A stretch of DNA of 64,000 bases, from contig JBOZIK010000001.1 in the NCBI GenBank assembly GCA_051453625.1, positions 148,689,658 through 148,753,657 of the forward strand, read 5' to 3'. The position numbers were made by a program, and so were the translations under genes. Source of the DNA: Welwitschia mirabilis (taxonomy: Eukaryota; Gnetophyta; Gnetopsida; Welwitschiales). This document shows, piece after piece, positions 59,450 through 64,000 of this stretch; position 1 is the stretch's first letter; every line of letters starts with the position of its first letter. Under the pieces are notes generated by a model. That model was not told the DNA's origin and did no database searches. It saw only the letters and a program-made list of their open reading frames with translations.

Positions 59450-59570
59450 TTTTTATTTTCAACATTTAGATGGTTAGATCCTTGTCTTATCTTTAAGAAA
59501 GTACATTCTAATGGCTATGTTAAGATTTTTAATTTAATCAAGAAGTTTAGAAAGTTAATAGGAAAAGGCT
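59450..59570 (+). pseudogene. residual integrase C-terminus in S
   Basis: KKVHSNGYVKIFNLIKKF at about 59497-59550 matches AKVHSNGSIKIFNLK in the Z integrase end (about 34180-34135 minus strand); homology begins about 50 bp earlier (ATGGTTAGATCCTTGTCTT versus ATGATTAGGTCCTTATTTT). The left deletion breakpoint is therefore near 59445. Confidence 0.8.
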
Positions 59571-60809
59571 GAAAATAGCAGTATCCTTCCAATATAAACA
59601 TGATAGAAGCATAGATCTTAGAGGTTTTTGTTGATGAGAAGAACTTCTTTCCTACCATTGTTTGAATTTTTTCTTAGCTTAATCCTTTAGATGTCATTAT
59701 GTTATCACTTGATCATCTCTCAAACATAACTTATTTATTTATTTCCATGACTAGTCTTTGACTTGGTCATTTTATAGTGGTAAGGTTGGATTCACCCAAT
59801 CTTTAGACATTCACATCTCTATGAACTTTAACTTGAAGGTAGATACTTGATTTTAATGTTTATCTCAATAATAAAAAGTTCTTAAATTGTTTAAGGGTGT
59901 TATTTTTGTCTTTTATATTTAAGATAGCTTAAAAATATGGTCACCATAATGTCCTACTAGAAATACACTAAGAAAATTTTTTCTGAGAGGGATCTTTGGT
60001 AGTGTAATATAGTAGCTATGAGAACTCCACTAGGAGGTTAGTTGGCCATGCTTTATGAGTCCTTACTTCTATGATTGTGTTTGCACATTCTTCATCATGG
60101 ATAATTAGGTAATAAAACAATAAAAACTTAAAGGCTATAGGATCAGTGATGTTATTTGTATTATTAGAGGCATTACTTATTTTCTAGACTCTTAGTCTTT
60201 ACACATGATAATTTCATTTCTAAAGATATAGGTGTTTGTTTTGAGATTTAAGATAGTGAGTTCATTTTTTGAGTAACTCTTTGATATTATCACTTATTTT
60301 CAAATTAAGTGATGTTATGATTTATACATTAAATCATGCATTTTTACATCAAATCATGCATTTTCAAATTAAGTGATGTTATGATTTATTCGATGGGAGT
60401 ATACTAAGTTAAAATTTAGGATAGGTAGGCTATCTTTTTTATGTTGCCTTATATCTATCCTTTTTTTTTTCTTTCATTGTTCCATTAGTTATTTAAAAGT
60501 CATTTCTGTATTTTATTGTCATTATTATAACCTTAATATTTNNNNNNNNNNNNNNNNNNNNNNNNNNNNNNNNNNNNNNNNNNNNNNNNNNNNNNNNNNN
60601 NNNNNNNNNNNNNNNNNNNNNNNNNNNNNNNNNNNNNNNNNCATGACAATTTGGGATCGCAACAATGTTATTTTGCTATGTGATGTGTTTCAAATTATTT
60701 ATGAGTTTGTTTTATAATTTTAGATTATTTTTTTAAGATAATTTGACTTTTAATTATAGTTGTTCATCTAGTTTTTGTAAGGAATTAACAAAGTCTAAGT
60801 GATAGGCTA
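59571..60809 (+). other. 3' UTR of S
   Basis: Non-coding; colinear with Z 34130-32330 on the opposite strand over at least five blocks. Contains a duplicated word AAATTAAGTGATGTTATGAT at about 60302 and 60367 with ATCATGCATTTT between. No good polypurine tract precedes the 3' LTR at 60810. A 100-N gap lies at 60542-60641. Confidence 0.75.
60542..60641. other. assembly gap (100 N)
   Basis: Run of exactly 100 N, likely of unknown true size. Confidence 1.
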
Positions 60810-61966
60810 TGATGCCTTATCAAATTATATGTATTTGATGGAGTGTTATGAGCTATTTTGTAAGATATTTATATAAGTTTGAATGTAATTTTATAGATTT
60901 TAGAGAATTGATGAAAGATCTCCAGAAATGTGTAGTTCTTAACATGATTAGAGGAATTTAAATCATATTTTTATACATTATGCATTAAAGAAAAGTCATC
61001 AATGAAAAAGGCTAGCTTTTCTTAAATTAAAAGGATAAAAAAGATTGTCATCCCCTTTATCATACCCATGGTAGATAGGACAACAACATTATAGATTGCA
61101 CATGAGAGTGCTGATATGGACTAGAGCTAGTACTACTAAGTTATTATTTCTAAAGGAGTGTTATCCCCATGGTCATCCCCATAACATTTAGGACAATTAA
61201 TGTAATATTTGGTCAATTGTTCTCAAGGTTATCCCCATGAAATCCAAGATGAAACTTGTAACTACTAGTTAACCTTTGTTTGGTTCATCCTTTTATTTCT
61301 TGTAATTGAGCACATTTTGTAGCATATTTTGTGTGATAGTTTTTCTTCTTAATCCTATAAATAAGACCTCTCCTTGACTCTTATCTCCATCTTTGATGCA
61401 TGAAACATTCTCATTATAAGAGATTAAAGGGTGGGAGATCCATCTTATAAATTGAAAATCGATGTTTTCTTGCTAAAGGGCTATGCATCCTCCATTAAGA
61501 CTTAACTATTTTGTAACCCAGATGCTAGTTCTATTTTAATATAATTTTTTTTTTTCATTTGTGCATTCAATTTTGTTATATCTCCCTGATGGTTTATGTT
61601 GTCCTTGATCTAGTAATGTTTCATTGCTGACATAAGTCTTAAGGTCATCCTTTGTTAATCCCAAATAAAGTAGTTTTAGATTTATTTTTCATTGAATTTA
61701 TTTGACTTACCTAATAGCTTAAGTTAGTTTAGATTAGTGACAGTCTCCTTAGCTAATTTATGTTATATAGGGCCAATCTTCTGGTACTCAGATAGATGTT
61801 CATTTAGGTTTAGTCACACTTGCATTGCATTGCATCTTTAATTTCTTGCATCATTCCTAAGTTTATATAGATTATATATAAAAATAAATTCTCATTCTTC
61901 TCTTGTAAGTCTTCAACAGGTCATGATGTTTGGATTACTCACATTCATACTAGAGTGTGTATTTTA

Positions 61967-62004
<38 letters not shown>

Positions 62005-62058
62005 AATTATTAAAATTCATTAAGGCAAAAAATGATTACAAAAATATGCACCACAACA
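60810..62058 (+). repeat. 3' LTR of S
   Basis: 1249 bp, TGATGCCTTATCAAATTA ... CACCACAACA, intact CA end. TATA box at 61355-61368. Longer than the 5' LTR mainly because of an extra block with GGTCATCCCCAT and GGTTATCCCCAT at about 61165-61245 and a longer AT run (61969-62001). Confidence 0.92.
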
Positions 62059-62063
62059 TATGT

Positions 62064-62547
62064 TCATCTAATTCCTTGGTTATAAGTGTAATTTTGCTAG
62101 TTAACCAACCTAACTAATGTTTAAAGAATTTCCTATTCAACTAGTGGATTATATATTAAGAAATGATGAGCATAACCACTACCATTAGGAGAAAATAAAT
62201 TAAATACATTGTATCCTTTTGTATATTCTTAAGTCATGTGTGCTTAATGGAATATATTGCTCTTTGCTAGTGTATTAGTAAAAGTTAAGATTAGGTTAAT
62301 ATAATTATCTTAACTATATAATTTTCTAATTTATATTTAAAACAACATTGAGTCTATCCACCTTCTATTGAATGTGTTAATTAGTAATTGATAAGATTAT
62401 AACCTTTAGTAAACATTACATTTAAAACTTTGACATGACTTAGATAACTACCTGACGTCCCACTATAGTGCTAGGGTTAAGTTTATAAAATCATAATATT
62501 ACAAATAATATTTATGAATTCATTGAATGTTGAATGTGAATGTTACA
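62064..62547 (+). repeat. LTR R, right part
   Basis: Continues the host sequence of S after the TATGT duplication and ends GTTACA, three bases before a Met-type PBS. No coding content. Confidence 0.5.
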
Positions 62548-62550
62548 TTT

Positions 62551-62562
62551 TGGTATTAGAAC
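62551..62562 (+). promoter_or_regulatory. Met-tRNA-type primer-binding site of R
   Basis: TGGTATTAGAAC, two changes from TGGTATCAGAGC, in the same ACATTTTGGTAT context as W. Confidence 0.65.
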
Positions 62563-63063
62563 CACATTAAAGTAATGGATTTATTATGAAGAATTTTTAT
62601 TGAATATAGCTTTTACCCTAATCAATTATACCAATAATTAGTAAGACTATCAAAATAATCTCAAGGAAAGTTGTATTGTCTCTCATAGATGTGAGATTAT
62701 TGGTAATTACTGTGAACCATTTGATGAAAGGACTCTAAAATAAAAGAGATAGTAGAAATGAAGAAGATCTAACATTAATTGTAATGATGAATTTTTGATA
62801 AATAAATACACTAGTTTTTAAAGGGTTAAATAATATAGTTGAAGTAAAAGCTTGGTTAGTCTTTATACTAAGGAGTTAGAGCTATTTAACTTCATGAAAA
62901 TAGAGGGTTACTTTAGCTATGCATCAATTAATAAAGAATGTAGCCTTATGATGGGATGCAGATAAGACACAACCCACTTTTCTTGACTATTTATTGTGGG
63001 AATAATGACTTTGAGCTAGATACATATCAAAATGATAACAAAATACTAGATCAAAATAATTTT
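62563..63063 (+). other. leader/gag start of R, unrecognised
   Basis: Expected position of leader and gag. A plus-strand frame from 62956 to 63147 runs into the CACTA-like end and is not a gene. No motif recognised. Confidence 0.35.
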
Positions 63064-63310
63064 TACTACAAGAAATATAGGCTTTTAAGGCATTTTCAAA
63101 ATGCATTAAAAGGCAATAAAAAGGTGTTTCTTCACAAAATGCTTTAAAAATAGGCTTTTAAGGAATTTCTAAGGCATTTGAATAAACACACTTTAAAATG
63201 TCTTTTAAGGAATTTGTTTTCTAGGTCACTACAAAAGGCGTTTGAGGTATTTATCTAATAAAATGCCTCTTGTAGAATTTTACAAAATAAACACCTCAAA
63301 AGCTCTAAAT
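63064..63310. mobile_element. CACTA-like terminus with subterminal repeats
   Basis: TACTACAAGAAATATAGGC at 63064 is one base from the common plant CACTA terminus CACTACAAGAAA. It is followed by words in both orientations: AAGGCATTTT, AAAATGCATT, AAAATGCTTT, CTTTTAAGGAATTT, AAAATGCCTC. A second CACTACAAAAGGCGTTT at 63227-63243 pairs with AAATGCCTCTTGTAG at 63261-63275. It may be one end of a longer element or a short decayed derivative. Confidence 0.55.
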
Positions 63311-64000
63311 TTTGAAAAAAAAAATTCTAAAATTGTATTTATTACTAGGAATAAAGCTTAATATCTTCTAATGAGTAGGTGCATAATACTTAAACTCCCC
63401 TAATATATCCTTAATAGGCTAAACTAAATCCATAATCAAATTCAGCATTGTTAGATTGCCTTCATAGTTTTTCCTTTCCAATTCTTTTTAATTTCTTATT
63501 ACCATTCAAAAGCAAAACATGATAATTGAAGACTTAAGTAAACAATTTTCATTACCAAATTATGACATGGATAATTAATAATAAAAAATTTCTATAAATA
63601 TGATAGGACATTGATACAAGAAAATAAATACAAAAAGTCTGTACAAAACATAAATGCAAAAAAAAGAAAAGGGCCTAAATTATTTCTGTCTACAGATACA
63701 CCATATTTCACTTTAATATTTATGGAGATCTCCATAAGCTTAAATCTCATTTGAATTATTGTAATGATGTTTGATGAATGATAAAATAAAAGTACATTCT
63801 ATTTGCCTTTGTTTGCATTTTGAAACTAAATGACTAAATACAATAGCCATTCAATTAGGATCCCAAGCATAACACAATAAATTACTTTAACTAGCTTATA
63901 TAGTTGATTAAAATGGAGAGGACAAATTTGCAAGGCAAATTATTAGAGTCATTAGTAAAGAAAAAATTATTAGTTTGAGTTGACCTCATTATATAAAGAT
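63311..64000. other. unassigned sequence, possibly CACTA interior
   Basis: No frame or motif recognised. If 63064 is a left terminus, this is its interior; the right terminus is not in the window. Confidence 0.25.

Larger units (their letters stand above)
54642..62058 (+). mobile_element. complete non-autonomous Athila-type element S
   Basis: 7417 bp, flanked by TATGT (54637-54641 and 62059-62063). LTRs 54642-55813 and 60810-62058, PBS at 55816. Internal about 5 kb without RT, RNase H or integrase core. From 59450 to 60540 it matches the Z integrase C-terminus and 3' UTR, so it is an internal deletion derivative of the Z group carrying a different or highly diverged 5' ORF region. Confidence 0.92.

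Overview
The window reads as heterochromatic, repeat-filled DNA from a flowering-plant nuclear genome. It is very AT-rich, contains seven assembly gaps, and shows no host gene I can recognise. What can be named is plant LTR retrotransposons of the Ty1/copia and Ty3/gypsy (Athila-like and chromovirus-like) types, plus CACTA-like sequence and a tRNA-like (SINE-like) motif. Coding remnants carry stops and frame changes of the kind expected from long-term cytosine deamination (TGG, CAG, CGA to TAG/TGA/TAG). The species cannot be named from the sequence alone.

Layout. 1-3131: 5' end (gag, leader, PBS, 5' LTR) of an Athila-like gypsy element on the minus strand (element V). 3132-4010: unique-looking sequence with a copia RT scrap. 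4011-11405: a complete, TSD-flanked copia-type element on the minus strand (C1) that keeps gag and protease but lacks integrase/RT/RNase H; it carries instead an ORF resembling the 'putative plant transposon protein' family. 11411-~15700: 3' part and 3' LTR of a chromovirus-like element (T). ~15700-19380: unassigned DNA, a CACTA-like subterminal repeat cluster and copia RT/RNase H (P, minus).

19383-~51430 is a nested set. Athila-like element X (plus) is split inside gag by chromovirus-like element Y (21542-50492, TSD GTTAT). The 3' LTR of Y is split by Athila-like element Z (21996-42016, minus; gag, PR, RT, RH and IN recognisable). The 3' LTR of Z is in turn split by element W (22529-~31051), whose LTRs contain a SINE-like A/B-box pair and a second copy of the primer-binding site.

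51515-62547: part of a further LTR (R, plus) interrupted by element S (54642-62058, TSD TATGT). S is an internally deleted relative of Z: it keeps only the last codons of integrase and the Z-type 3' UTR. 62551-64000: PBS and leader of R, then CACTA-like termini. V, X, Z and S are one related Athila-type group; T and Y are one chromovirus-type group. S has no recognisable pol and C1 has gag and PR only, so both would have depended on autonomous relatives such as Z (for S) or an unseen copia (for C1).
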